DNA of 12,741 nt, from contig CAZDBA010000139.1 in assembly GCA_964503615.1 (NCBI GenBank), forward strand, positions 1 to 12,741, read 5' to 3'. Origin of the DNA: CAZDBA01 sp964503615 (GTDB taxonomy: Bacteria > Planctomycetota > Planctomycetia > Pirellulales > Pirellulaceae). The notes under the pieces were generated by a model that ran no database searches, was not told the DNA's origin, and saw only the letters and a program-made list of their open reading frames with translations. The position numbers were made by a program, and so were the translations under genes. Shown here piece by piece: positions 1 through 8,100 of the stretch; within the stretch, counting starts at the first letter, position 1, and the number at the start of each line of letters is the position of its first letter.

Positions 1-11
1 GGCGCAAAAAC

Positions 12-45
12 GAAGGGTTCCTGCTCGCCGCAACAGGAACCCTTC
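12..45. terminator. Strong hairpin terminator, possibly bidirectional
   Basis: A perfect 12-bp stem (12-23 pairing with 34-45) encloses a 10-nt loop. Read on the - strand the stem is followed by G and five T, a textbook intrinsic terminator. Read on the + strand the trailing sequence is only TAAATTT, a weaker tail. It may end a gene lying left of the window, a transcript coming from the right, or both. Confidence 0.75.
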
Positions 46-51
46 TAAATT

Positions 52-152
52 TGGCTGTCCGATTTAGAGAATAATCTCTGCTCGGAGACCCACAGCCAAT
101 GGTAGTATCGGTGCCTGCTATCCGTTCTCTTTAGGCTCAACGCCAAGGGAGA
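52..152. ncRNA. Candidate structured RNA: three consecutive hairpins
   Basis: No plausible ORF lies here, but three helices follow one another. Helix 1 pairs 52-58 with 92-98, 59-62 with 82-85 and 66-70 with 75-79, all Watson-Crick. Helix 2 pairs 101-107 with 116-123, with one bulge and one G-U. Helix 3 pairs 126-132 with 146-152 and 134-136 with 142-144, with two G-U pairs. The G-U pairs favour an RNA read from the + strand, while the T-tract terminator at 12-45 favours one ending on the - strand, so the strand is undecided. It could be a small RNA, a 3' UTR of a gene to the left, or a distant leader of carA. I do not recognise a known RNA family. The rest of the gap, 153-347, shows an isolated TTGACA at 203-208 without a matching -10 box and otherwise nothing I can assign. 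Confidence 0.3.
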
Positions 153-347
153 TCAAATCCTATAAATGACAAAGTCGATCACCGGTTGCAATTAGGGGTA
201 GGTTGACAAAAATAGGAATTCGGAGAACACACAAGATTTTAAGTTGAAGTTGGAAGAATTGCTTTTCCCATTTGGCTAAACCGCATAAATCTTACTTACT
301 TCTGAAAACACATTTTATTGCCCAATAGAAATTAGGTTGACCTGACA

Positions 348-1538
348 ATGATCGCTGATCCAAGTTCATCAAAATCCCCAGAACCGGTTGTCGCCAAACT
401 CGCCCTTGAGGATGGACGTGTTTTCACTGGCGTTTCGTTGGGAGCCAGTGGATCGACAACAGGCGAAGTCGTTTTTAACACTTCCATGACTGGGTATCAG
501 GAGATCCTGTCCGATCCCAGTTACCGAGGTCAGATGATCACGATGACTTATCCTGAAATCGGAAACTACGGGGTTAACGAAGAAGACTTCGAAAGCGCAC
601 AGATCCATGCGACTGGATTCATTGTTCGCAACGCCAGCCGTATTGCCAGTAACTTTCGCTCCAATGGAACTTTGGATGAGTTCTTGAAAAAGAACAACAT
701 CGTGGGTATCGCTGAAATCGACACGCGGGCACTGGTACGGCACATTCGCAACGAAGGCGCCATGCGAGGCGCGATCTCTACGGAAGTGCTGGACGACGAG
801 GCTTTGGTAAAGCTGGCAAAGGACAGTCCTTCCATGGTCGGCCGCGACCTAGTCAAAGAAGTCTTACCAGAGCAACCGGTGAACTGGGAACAACGATTGA
901 GCGCTTGGTGGCACACCAGTGATCAGCAAGAGATCGACCGCTCGGACGAACCGCATGTGGTTGCGATGGATTTTGGAATGAAGTGGAATATTGCTCGCCA
1001 CCTTTATGAGCAAGGATTCCGAGTCACAATCGTTCCGGGGACAACTTCTGCCGATGAGATTATGGCGCTCAAGCCAGATGGGGTATTCCTGTCCAACGGA
1101 CCTGGCGACCCTGAGCCTCTGGATTACGCGATCGAAACGATTCAAAAGTTGCTGGGGCAAGTTCCAATTTTCGGAATCTGCTTGGGTCATCAGTTGCTAG
1201 GTTTGGCGATGGGGGCGAAGACTTTTAAGCTTAAGTTCGGCCATCGTGGCTCAAATCATCCCGTCCAGAATCTGGACAATGAAAAAATTGAGATCACATC
1301 GCAAAATCACGGCTTTGCAATTAGCGAGGAAGATCTGCCGAAGTGCGTGGTGGTAACTCATCGGAATCTGAACGACAATACTGTGGCCGGAATTCGCCAT
1401 GAAAGCTTGCCGGCGTTTAGCGTCCAGCACCATCCAGAAGCCTCAGCCGGCCCGCATGATAGCCAGTATCTGTTCGGGAAATTTACACGGTTGATTGATG
1501 GCGGCTCGATAACAGACGAACCGGTGAAATTGGCATAG
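348..1538 (+). CDS. carA: Carbamoyl-phosphate synthase small (glutamine-hydrolysing) subunit
   Basis: CarA releases ammonia from glutamine and channels it to CarB, which makes carbamoyl phosphate for pyrimidine and arginine synthesis in the cytoplasm. The 396-residue length fits the family. Residues about 16-150 form the CarA-specific N-terminal domain, with the motif FNTSMTGYQEILSDPSY at 43-59. Residues about 203-383 form the class I glutamine amidotransferase domain. The nucleophile is Cys278 in GICLGHQ, and the His and Glu of the triad are His362 and Glu364 in HHPEAS; the oxyanion-strand motif SNGPGDP is at 249-255. The ATG at 348 gives a short leader before the first domain and has no Shine-Dalgarno sequence. 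carB is not adjacent: the next gene is a peptide-binding protein in another transcription unit. No attenuator or operator is evident close to the start. Identification is secure. Confidence 0.97.
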   Translation: MIADPSSSKSPEPVVAKLALEDGRVFTGVSLGASGSTTGEVVFNTSMTGYQEILSDPSYRGQMITMTYPEIGNYGVNEEDFESAQIHATGFIVRNASRIASNFRSNGTLDEFLKKNNIVGIAEIDTRALVRHIRNEGAMRGAISTEVLDDEALVKLAKDSPSMVGRDLVKEVLPEQPVNWEQRLSAWWHTSDQQEIDRSDEPHVVAMDFGMKWNIARHLYEQGFRVTIVPGTTSADEIMALKPDGVFLSNGPGDPEPLDYAIETIQKLLGQVPIFGICLGHQLLGLAMGAKTFKLKFGHRGSNHPVQNLDNEKIEITSQNHGFAISEEDLPKCVVVTHRNLNDNTVAGIRHESLPAFSVQHHPEASAGPHDSQYLFGKFTRLIDGGSITDEPVKLA

Positions 1539-1569
1539 TGCCGATTTAGTTGACAGGCTTACTCTCTTT

Positions 1570-1671
1570 AGACCTAGACGCGTAAGCGGTCTGAAATGGT
1601 AACCCGCAGCGTTAGTTAGCAAGGTGGCAAGCCGTATCCGCGCTACTTCCTCGCTAACGCGTCGGGTTTCC
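1570..1671. repeat. Degenerate palindromic intergenic repeat, copy 1
   Basis: This lies in the 266-bp gap between carA and oppA. It starts with a small hairpin around GCGTAAGC (1580-1587), continues with AATGGTAACC (1595-1604) and a left arm near 1603-1624, and ends with a right arm at 1647-1671 that is nearly the reverse complement of the left arm. The left arm carries a base swap and a TTAG duplication, so this copy is decayed. The same parts occur in the same order and orientation at 8101-8185. It resembles REP-type elements; a role in ending carA transcripts is possible, but there is no T tract. Confidence 0.7.
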
Positions 1672-1684
1672 GACACGGCGGACA

Positions 1685-1706
1685 CACGGGCAGGGCCCCA
1701 TGCTAC
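1685..1706. repeat. Half copy of the GC-rich spacer hairpin
   Basis: This 22-base segment begins CACGGGC and contains CCATGCT. It matches 17 of 22 positions at 8032-8053, where the sequence is the left arm of a long hairpin. No matching right arm is present here, so this appears to be a partial copy of the second repeat family. Confidence 0.5.
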
Positions 1707-1804
1707 TTAGGGGTGATTCTTAATCGCTTTTGATTCTGCTAAGATAAAGAGGTCGTTTCGCGATCGTAGTCGATTCATGGATTGATTAACTCCCAAGTGA
1801 CCTT

Positions 1805-3652
1805 ATGCCGCAACTTGCCCGGAAAAATTGCTGGTCTGTTCCAAGCACTCTCCTCATTCCCCTCTTGCTGATCGCGGGCTTGTTTTGCTTTGCCGGCTGT
1901 TTGGACGAAACAGCGGTGACGGACAAAAAAGTCGCTTACATTCCGATGACCACAGCCGGGCCGAATTCACTCGATCCTGTTCACGGCTCCAGCCAATATG
2001 ACAACAAAGGATGTAGCTTTGTCTATCAACCGCTCCTGCAATACGATTACTTGTATCGCCCAGTAAGACTCAAACCTCTGCTACTGGCAGAAATGCCCGA
2101 GATTAGCGAAGACGGCAAAACCTACAGTTTTAAACTTCGCGACGACGTTTACTTTCACGACAACGAGTGTTTTCCAGAAGGCAAAGGCCGCAAGCTGAAA
2201 TCGGAAGACTTCTTCTATTCGCTCAAGCGGATGGCTGACGCGTCCAACGAACCCAAAGCTTGGTGGTTGATGGCCGATACGATCGTTGGCTTTGACGAAT
2301 TCAGGAAACAACAGAACGCAGTCGCCGACGAAGGTGGCAAATTTGATTACGACGCGCCAGTTGAGGGAATGAAAGTAATCTCGGACACCGAGTTTCAAGT
2401 TGTCCTCAAAGAACCGCTGTATCGTTTTACCTACGTCCTGGCGATGTTTCAAACCTCAGTCTTGCCGCGCGAAGCGGTCGAGTTCTATGGTAGCAAGATT
2501 TCCAAAAACCCGGTTGGCACGGGCCCGTTCTTGTTGCAAGATTGGAAATACAACAGTCACATGTATTTCGTCCGCAACCCAAACTACTTCGAAGAGTTCT
2601 ATCCCGAAGATCCTGGGATGAACGAAGACGGCAGCGAACCCTATGTCGGTTACAGTCGCGACGTTGAACTTGGCTTTTACAAAGACGCGGGAAAGCAACT
2701 GCCGATTATTGATCGTGTCGAAGTCACCATGTACACAGAAAATCAACCGATGTGGCTGAAGTTCAAGAACAAGGAGTTGGACTTCACGACTGTACCTAAG
2801 TCAAATTACGATTCGGTTTTTATTCAACGAACTCGCCAACCGCGAAAATCGTTGCTCGATGGAGGTATCACCTACCACTCTGTTCCGTTGCTGGATTTCA
2901 TCTACAACGGTTTCAATATGGAAGACCCGGATTTTGGTGGTTACTCAGACGAAAAGAAAAAAATTCGCCAGGCGATTTGTTTGTGTTCCGATTTCGAAGA
3001 AAAAAATCGGACGTTTTATAACAACGACAATCTGATTTACGATGGCCCAATTCCTCCCGGTCTGGACGGTCATCCCGAAAACCATGTTCAGGAACATACC
3101 TACCGAGGACCAGACATCCCTCGCGCGAAACGATTGCTGGAAGAAGCGGGCCATCCCAACGGCAAAGGGCTTCCAACGCTGGTCTACTACACCAGCAAGT
3201 CAGCCGATAGCGCCGAAATGTCCGAGATGCTTGAACGGAAACTGAACAAGATCGGTATCAAGATGGACACACGAATGGTCGACTTTGGAACGCTTAGCGA
3301 CAAACTTCGCACCAAAGAAGCTCCCTTCTTCGGTTTGGCTTGGGGCAGTGACTATCCTGACGCTGAAAATAATCTGCAGCTATTTTACGGCCCCAACAAA
3401 TCGCCTGGCTCAAACAATTTCAACTACGACCGCCCCGAGTTCAATGAAATGTACGAGCAGATTCGGGTTATGAAGCCGTCGCCCGAACGGACTGCGATCT
3501 ACGAAAAAATGCGAGACATGATCATCGAAGATTGCCCTATTGTGGGCTCGATGGCAAGAGAACGAAAATACCTGATTAACCCAAGACTCAAGAACTTTAA
3601 GCCGGTCGAAGACTTTTACAATTACGGAAAGTACTTTGACGTCGCAGATTAA
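1805..3652 (+). CDS. oppA: Peptide ABC transporter substrate-binding lipoprotein
   Basis: This extracytoplasmic binding protein captures oligopeptides and delivers them to the OppBC channel. It belongs to the SBP_bac_5 (OppA/DppA) family. The N-terminus has basic residues, a hydrophobic stretch (about 16-30) and Cys32 in FAGC, which reads as a lipoprotein signal with Phe instead of the usual Leu at -3. Family motifs are DGKTYSFKLRDDVYFHD (103-119), LKSEDFFYSLKRM (131-143), NPVGTGPF (235-242), RNPNYF (257-262) and AWGSDYPDAENNL (512-524). At 615 residues it is longer than the usual 530-560; much of the excess is a charged segment after RNPNYF (about 262-300), which I recall in other OppA proteins of this subgroup. 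It heads the opp operon, 85 bp before oppB. Peptide specificity cannot be read from the sequence, so a dipeptide or other small-solute role remains possible. No Shine-Dalgarno or clear promoter is visible upstream. Confidence 0.93.
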   Translation: MPQLARKNCWSVPSTLLIPLLLIAGLFCFAGCLDETAVTDKKVAYIPMTTAGPNSLDPVHGSSQYDNKGCSFVYQPLLQYDYLYRPVRLKPLLLAEMPEISEDGKTYSFKLRDDVYFHDNECFPEGKGRKLKSEDFFYSLKRMADASNEPKAWWLMADTIVGFDEFRKQQNAVADEGGKFDYDAPVEGMKVISDTEFQVVLKEPLYRFTYVLAMFQTSVLPREAVEFYGSKISKNPVGTGPFLLQDWKYNSHMYFVRNPNYFEEFYPEDPGMNEDGSEPYVGYSRDVELGFYKDAGKQLPIIDRVEVTMYTENQPMWLKFKNKELDFTTVPKSNYDSVFIQRTRQPRKSLLDGGITYHSVPLLDFIYNGFNMEDPDFGGYSDEKKKIRQAICLCSDFEEKNRTFYNNDNLIYDGPIPPGLDGHPENHVQEHTYRGPDIPRAKRLLEEAGHPNGKGLPTLVYYTSKSADSAEMSEMLERKLNKIGIKMDTRMVDFGTLSDKLRTKEAPFFGLAWGSDYPDAENNLQLFYGPNKSPGSNNFNYDRPEFNEMYEQIRVMKPSPERTAIYEKMRDMIIEDCPIVGSMARERKYLINPRLKNFKPVEDFYNYGKYFDVAD

Positions 3653-3737
3653 AAACACCGTTCAAACTTCAGCGTCTGAGTGGCAACAGCCAACCCAAAC
3701 CGGAACTACTTCACAACTTTAGCTTCAGCGAAAACTT

Positions 3738-4691
3738 ATGTGGGCGTACATCGTTCGTAGAATCGTTTACAACATCCCAGTCTATCTGGCGATCGTTTTG
3801 CTTGTCATGGGATTGCTGCGTGTGAAAGATCCTATCGCCGGTCAACTGGGCAAGAACGCAACACAAGAAGAATACGACAGCCTGCGTAAAAAACGCGGAC
3901 TCGACAAACCGTTCCTGGTTCAATATGGCCAACAGCTAAAGTCGATCGCCACATTAAAATTTGAGCGGGAGATGTGGAACGAAAAAGGAATTACCGTTGG
4001 CGAGAAACTCCGCAGCTCGGTAATGCCGTCGTTAATGCTCACGCTTCCGGCGCTCATTTTAACCAGCTTGATTTCGGTGGTCATCGGAATGATCTCCGCG
4101 TTTGCCAGAGGAAGAATGCTGGACAAGACGCTTGTCTTTTTCGCGGTGCTCGGGATGAGTATCAGCTTTCTGGTCTACATCATTTTGGGTCAGTACTTTG
4201 GTGCTTATCAGCTAAGTAACTGGGTAGGCAAGCCGCTGTTCGCGATTCATGGCTATAAACCAGGCCTGCAGAACTGGCCTTTTTATATGCTTCTTCCTGT
4301 GCTCATCAGCGTAACGGTTTCGATGGGATACGACACTCGTTTCTACCGAGCCGTGATGGTTGAAGAAGTAGGTAGCGACTACATTATAACGGCAAAGTCA
4401 AAAGGGGCCTCGCGTAACAAGATCATGTTCGTCCACATGTTGCGAAACGCCATGATTCCGATCATCACGCGGATCATGATCTCGCTACCGTTTCTGGTCA
4501 CTGGTTCGATTCTGCTGGAAATGTTCTTTGGCATTCCTGGCATGGGTTACGTTTTGCTAACCGCGATCGAAGGTAATGATTTCCCGGTTGTCGAAGTGTT
4601 CACTTCGATTTTCGCAGGCCTGTTTATCCTGAGCATCATCGCCACCGATGTACTCTACGCTTTGGTCGATCCACGAGTCCGATTGCAATAG
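3738..4691 (+). CDS. oppB: Peptide ABC transporter permease, OppB/DppB type
   Basis: This is one of the two channel-forming membrane subunits of the importer. The 317-residue length fits OppB. It opens with the typical MWAYIVRRIVYNIP start and first membrane helix (about 9-28), followed by an extracytoplasmic stretch containing RGLDKPFLVQY (53-63), a conserved OppB/DppB pattern. Further membrane segments lie near 96-123, 131-155, 180-197, 238-263 and 286-311. The EAA loop that docks on the ATPases is EEVGSDYIITAKSKGAS (209-225), and the protein ends in DPRVRLQ, typical of the family. The stop codon lies 9 bp before the oppC start, indicating tight cotranscription. The ATG has no Shine-Dalgarno sequence. 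Nothing is missing from the fold. Confidence 0.95.
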   Translation: MWAYIVRRIVYNIPVYLAIVLLVMGLLRVKDPIAGQLGKNATQEEYDSLRKKRGLDKPFLVQYGQQLKSIATLKFEREMWNEKGITVGEKLRSSVMPSLMLTLPALILTSLISVVIGMISAFARGRMLDKTLVFFAVLGMSISFLVYIILGQYFGAYQLSNWVGKPLFAIHGYKPGLQNWPFYMLLPVLISVTVSMGYDTRFYRAVMVEEVGSDYIITAKSKGASRNKIMFVHMLRNAMIPIITRIMISLPFLVTGSILLEMFFGIPGMGYVLLTAIEGNDFPVVEVFTSIFAGLFILSIIATDVLYALVDPRVRLQ

Positions 4692-4700
4692 AAACTGACA

Positions 4701-5981
4701 ATGTTTAAACGAATCTGGAACTCACGCGAATCAAGGAAATTCCGCCGGAACAAAACGGCGGTGTTCGCTCTGTTTGTGATCTTGCTGTACTTTGTGACCG
4801 CAATGGTCGTCCTGTTCGGAGCGATCACAAAAGACGATTGCGCCGAGATCGTTGGTGGGCGCAACCTACCCGGATTTTTCAGACAGCAGATACCTGAGAA
4901 ACGGTACGACACCGCAGTCTCTGGCCTTTTCACCCAAACAGAACGTGCCCTTAAACGAAACAAAGTCGAAGCCGCGCTTGCAGGTGTGGAATTGGGCAAA
5001 CTCCGGGTGCGACAAAAACGGGATGAAGTGACCGACACAATCGAACTGGCCGATGGTGAGAAAACGATTGAAGAACTGCAAAAGATCATCGACGAAGCCA
5101 ATGCGATTCGCGAAGAAATTTCAAAATGCCCTGACCTCGATCAAGACCCCTCGATGATGCCGACTTTGGTTCGCTTGGAAGAGAAAGTCGCCGAACTGGC
5201 TATGCCGCTAACAGCAAAGCAGAAAAGGTCGCGCAACATGAGCCTATGGCTGGGCACCGATTCGCAAGGCCGCTCGATTTTTTATCGTGGCATCTACTCG
5301 ATCCGGATCGCGTTACTGATCGGGTTGGTAACCGCCACGATTTCGGTCTTTATAGGTGCATTGCTTGGCGCAATCGGCGGTTACTTTGGAGGCTGGGTGG
5401 ATCACATCGTCGTCTGGATCTACACGACGTTCTCGTCGATCCCCAGCCTGGTTCTACTGGTCGTGATCGCCTACGCCTTTACCGATTCTAAAATCGAAAT
5501 CCCGTTTACCAGCGGCGGAAAAGCGAAAAGCGGCCGCATGCTGATGAAAGACACCTTGATACCGGTTTACATCGCATTTTGTGCAACGTTCTGGATCGGA
5601 ACTTGTCGCGTGATTCGCGGTGAAACGATGAAATTGCGAAACCTCGAATATGTCCAAGCTGCCAGAACAAGCGGCTTTGGCAGCCTTTACATTTTGATTC
5701 GCCACGTGTTACCTAACACCGCACACCTGATGCTGATCAATTTTTCCCTGCTATTGATTGGAGCAATCAAGTCGGAAGTTATCCTCAGCTTTCTCGGATT
5801 GGGCGTAAAATCTCAACCGAGTTGGGGGATCATGATCAAAGACGCCAACGGAAACAGCGAAGTGATCAACGGATTTTTCTGGCAGATTGGAACTGCAACC
5901 GCTTTGATGTTTGTGTTAGTTCTCGCATTTAACATTTTGTCGGACGCACTTCAGGACGCACTGGACCCTAAACACCTTTAG
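4701..5981 (+). CDS. oppC: Peptide ABC transporter permease, OppC/DppC type, with long insert
   Basis: This is the second channel subunit. A basic N-terminus (FKRIWNSRESRKFRRNK) leads into membrane helix 1 (about 20-41). The OppC signature LGTDSQGRSIFYRGIYS starts at 184, followed by helices near 202-228 and 234-260. The EAA loop is RGETMKLRNLEYVQAARTSG (306-325), and the protein ends in DALDPKHL, as family members do. At 426 residues it is about 120 longer than a standard OppC (around 300). The excess lies mainly at 45-180, between helix 1 and the signature. It is rich in Lys and Glu and alternates heptad-like stretches (about 80-110, 120-142 and 156-177), so a coiled coil is likely. A second small insert with SGGKAKSGR lies at about 262-285. 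The frame is open throughout, so this is not a frameshift artefact. The oppD start is 60 bp downstream. Confidence 0.93.
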   Translation: MFKRIWNSRESRKFRRNKTAVFALFVILLYFVTAMVVLFGAITKDDCAEIVGGRNLPGFFRQQIPEKRYDTAVSGLFTQTERALKRNKVEAALAGVELGKLRVRQKRDEVTDTIELADGEKTIEELQKIIDEANAIREEISKCPDLDQDPSMMPTLVRLEEKVAELAMPLTAKQKRSRNMSLWLGTDSQGRSIFYRGIYSIRIALLIGLVTATISVFIGALLGAIGGYFGGWVDHIVVWIYTTFSSIPSLVLLVVIAYAFTDSKIEIPFTSGGKAKSGRMLMKDTLIPVYIAFCATFWIGTCRVIRGETMKLRNLEYVQAARTSGFGSLYILIRHVLPNTAHLMLINFSLLLIGAIKSEVILSFLGLGVKSQPSWGIMIKDANGNSEVINGFFWQIGTATALMFVLVLAFNILSDALQDALDPKHL

Positions 5982-6041
5982 TTCACTAATCACCACCCAA
6001 GTTACAATCTGACCTAATTCGATTTTCGCGAATAGTATCGT

Positions 6042-7034
6042 ATGTCCAATCCACAACCATTAGTCCAAGTCAAAAACCTCAGCGTCGGTTTCCATACCGA
6101 CCGGGGTGATGTGACCGCGATTGAGAACATTTCGTTCAACTTGTTTCCCGGTGAGATCCTTGGGATCGTGGGTGAGTCCGGTTGTGGCAAATCGGTGACC
6201 AGCCGCAGCATCATGCGATTGCTTCCCGAGCATAATAGCTTTGTCTCGCCGGAAAGCGAAATCATCTTTGAAGAGCAAAATCTTTGTAACGCGACAGAGA
6301 AACAGATGCGACAGATTCGAGGAAATCGGATCGCAATGATCTTTCAAGAACCGATGACCGCGCTCAATCCGGTCTTTAGCATCGGTTGGCAACTGGATGA
6401 GGCGCTCAAGTACCATACTTCGCTCAGCAAATCAGAACGGCGCGCTCGTGCGATCGAGATGCTTCGACAGGTAGAAATTCCCAACCCGGAACAACGCTAC
6501 AAGGAATACCCGCACCAATTGTCCGGAGGGATGAGACAACGCGTCGTGATTGCGATGGCGTTGTGTTGTGATCCAGAAGTCCTGATCGCGGATGAACCGA
6601 CCACAGCGTTGGATGTAACCATTCAGGCGCAGATTCTTCGCTTGATGGATCAATTACGAAAGAAGACCGAGACGGCGGTCGTGTTAATCACACACAATCT
6701 GGGTGTTGTTGCTCAAGTCTGTGACCGAGTTATTGTCATGTACGCCGGTCAAATCGTTGAAACGGCTGATGTTTTTACGCTTTTCAAAAACCCTCAACAC
6801 CCGTACACGCGAGCGTTGTTGCAATCGATTCCGAAAGCGGGTCGTGACCACCATCAAACAAAGCTTCCCACTATCGAAGGGATTGTGCCCAGTTTGTTTG
6901 AACTGCCCGATGGCTGTCGGTTTCAGGATCGGTGTTCATTGCGAACGGACAAGTGCGTTGCTGAAGAACCCCAATTGACGGACGAAATTGACAACCAGCG
7001 CGTCCGTTGCTTTTACCCATTGAACGAGTCCTAA
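6042..7034 (+). CDS. oppD: Peptide ABC transporter ATP-binding protein, OppD type
   Basis: This is a cytoplasmic ATPase that powers peptide import, pairing with OppF. Its 330 residues carry a full nucleotide-binding domain: Walker A GESGCGKS (44-51), Q-loop Gln102 in IFQEPMTALNP, signature LSGGMRQR (160-167), Walker B LIADEPT (181-187) and the switch His218 in ITHNL. The C-terminal oligopeptide/dipeptide extension begins around 250 (NPQHPYTRALL). It contains Cys292, Cys298, Cys305 and Cys323, the spacing known from members of this family whose extension binds a [4Fe-4S] cluster. OppD is placed before OppF by gene order and by the longer N-terminal lead into Walker B typical of the D subunit. 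The stop codon is 4 bp before the oppF ATG, suggesting translational coupling. No Shine-Dalgarno sequence is present. Confidence 0.95.
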   Translation: MSNPQPLVQVKNLSVGFHTDRGDVTAIENISFNLFPGEILGIVGESGCGKSVTSRSIMRLLPEHNSFVSPESEIIFEEQNLCNATEKQMRQIRGNRIAMIFQEPMTALNPVFSIGWQLDEALKYHTSLSKSERRARAIEMLRQVEIPNPEQRYKEYPHQLSGGMRQRVVIAMALCCDPEVLIADEPTTALDVTIQAQILRLMDQLRKKTETAVVLITHNLGVVAQVCDRVIVMYAGQIVETADVFTLFKNPQHPYTRALLQSIPKAGRDHHQTKLPTIEGIVPSLFELPDGCRFQDRCSLRTDKCVAEEPQLTDEIDNQRVRCFYPLNES

Positions 7035-7038
7035 ATCT

Positions 7039-7998
7039 ATGTCACTTCTGAAAGTTCAAAATCTGGTAAAGCACTTTCCGGTTCGGGGAGGTTTGTTCAA
7101 TGCGGTGATCCGCAAAGTTCACGCGGTAAACGATGTTAGCTTTGAAATCCATAAAGGCGAAATCCTTGGCGTCGTAGGTGAATCGGGCTGTGGAAAATCG
7201 ACTCTTGGCAAAATGATTGTTCGCTTGCTGGACGCAACCCAAGGTAACATTCGCTTCCAAGACAAAGATATTACGCACCTCGATCGAGTTCAAATGCGTC
7301 CCATTCGTCGCAAGATGCAGATGATTTTCCAAGACCCCCACTCGTCGCTCAATCCAAGGATGAGCGTGGGAGGTGCTGTTCGAGAGGTGTTAAAGTTCCA
7401 CAGCGTCGTACCCAACAAAGAACTGAAAGCCGAAGTAGAGCGGTTGTTCGAGACGGTCGGTTTGAATCCCGATTCACGGACGAAGTACCCACACGAGTTC
7501 TCTGGCGGGCAAAAACAAAGAGTAGGCATCGCGCGAGCTTTGGCCGTGCGACCCGAGTTCCTGATTGCGGACGAGCCGGTATCGGCGCTGGACGTTTCGA
7601 TCCAAGCTCAGGTCTTGAACCTGATGATGGAACTCAAGCAACAGTATGACTTGACCATGCTGTTCATTTCGCATGACCTTAGAGTAGTAGATCACTTTTG
7701 CGATCGAATGTTAGTAATGTATCTAGGCAAGATCCTCGAGGAGATGCCTTGTCAGGATATCCAAGCTGATGCCAAGCACCCTTATACGCGAGCTTTGTTG
7801 GGGGCCAACCCGGTAACCGATCCGTCTCAACGAAACGAACTGACCGTTCTCCAAGGCGAAGTCCCCAGCCCTTTCGACCCACCTGCAGGTTGCCCATTCG
7901 CATCTCGCTGCCCACTGGTAACCGATAAATGTCGCAAGGAGATGCCGCCGCTGGTAGACCAAGGCGATGGCCACCGGGTCGCATGTTGGGAAGTATAA
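7039..7998 (+). CDS. oppF: Peptide ABC transporter ATP-binding protein, OppF type
   Basis: This is the second ATPase of the importer. The 319-residue protein begins with the OppF pattern LLKVQNLVKHFPVRGGLF (3-20). Its motifs are Walker A GESGCGKS (47-54), Q-loop Gln98 in IFQDPHSSLNPRM, signature EFSGGQKQR (153-161), Walker B LIADEPVSALD (175-185) and switch His212 in ISHDL. The C-terminal extension starts near HPYTRALL (247-254) and holds Cys285, Cys291, Cys298 and Cys317, the same four-cysteine pattern as in OppD. Both ATPases therefore could carry an iron-sulfur cluster; that is inferred from family knowledge. This is the last gene of the opp operon: the next 295 bp are repeats and a GC-rich hairpin. 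Confidence 0.95.
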   Translation: MSLLKVQNLVKHFPVRGGLFNAVIRKVHAVNDVSFEIHKGEILGVVGESGCGKSTLGKMIVRLLDATQGNIRFQDKDITHLDRVQMRPIRRKMQMIFQDPHSSLNPRMSVGGAVREVLKFHSVVPNKELKAEVERLFETVGLNPDSRTKYPHEFSGGQKQRVGIARALAVRPEFLIADEPVSALDVSIQAQVLNLMMELKQQYDLTMLFISHDLRVVDHFCDRMLVMYLGKILEEMPCQDIQADAKHPYTRALLGANPVTDPSQRNELTVLQGEVPSPFDPPAGCPFASRCPLVTDKCRKEMPPLVDQGDGHRVACWEV

Positions 7999-8034
7999 AA
8001 GTACCCGGCGAGCGAACACTACAGCAGCCACCAC

Positions 8035-8085
8035 GGGCGCGGGTCCATGCTCCCACCGTGGGCGAGCTTGCATGGGTCCCCGCCC
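8035..8085. repeat. Long GC-rich intergenic hairpin after the opp operon
   Basis: Positions 8035-8050 pair with 8070-8085 over 16 positions, with one mismatch (8040/8080) and two G-T pairs. The 19-nt loop can itself form a small CCCA/TGGG hairpin. It sits 37 bp after the oppF stop. It could stall or end opp transcription, but no T tract follows, so it is not a canonical terminator. A partial relative lies at 1685-1706. Confidence 0.6.
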
Positions 8086-8100
8086 CCTGCTCTTCCTAAA

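Noticed and set aside
52..98. tRNA-like fold
   Set aside because: The helix lacks a TψC-type arm, an anticodon arm of proper size and the CCA-end acceptor arrangement.
203..208. Perfect TTGACA box upstream of carA
   Set aside because: At 16-18 nt spacing the downstream hexamers (around 226-231) do not resemble a -10 box, so it is not called as a promoter.
369..743. Long minus-strand open frame opposite carA
   Set aside because: It overlaps a secure gene in full and its translation shows no recognisable domain; it is a shadow frame.
4701..5240. Possible separate gene or frameshift inside the N-terminal part of oppC
   Set aside because: The frame is continuous from the first membrane helix through the OppC signature, so it is read as an in-frame insert.
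7202..7228. Sigma-54-like TTGGCA/TTGC spacing inside oppF
   Set aside because: It lies within coding sequence for conserved residues just after Walker A and has no downstream gene at the right distance.
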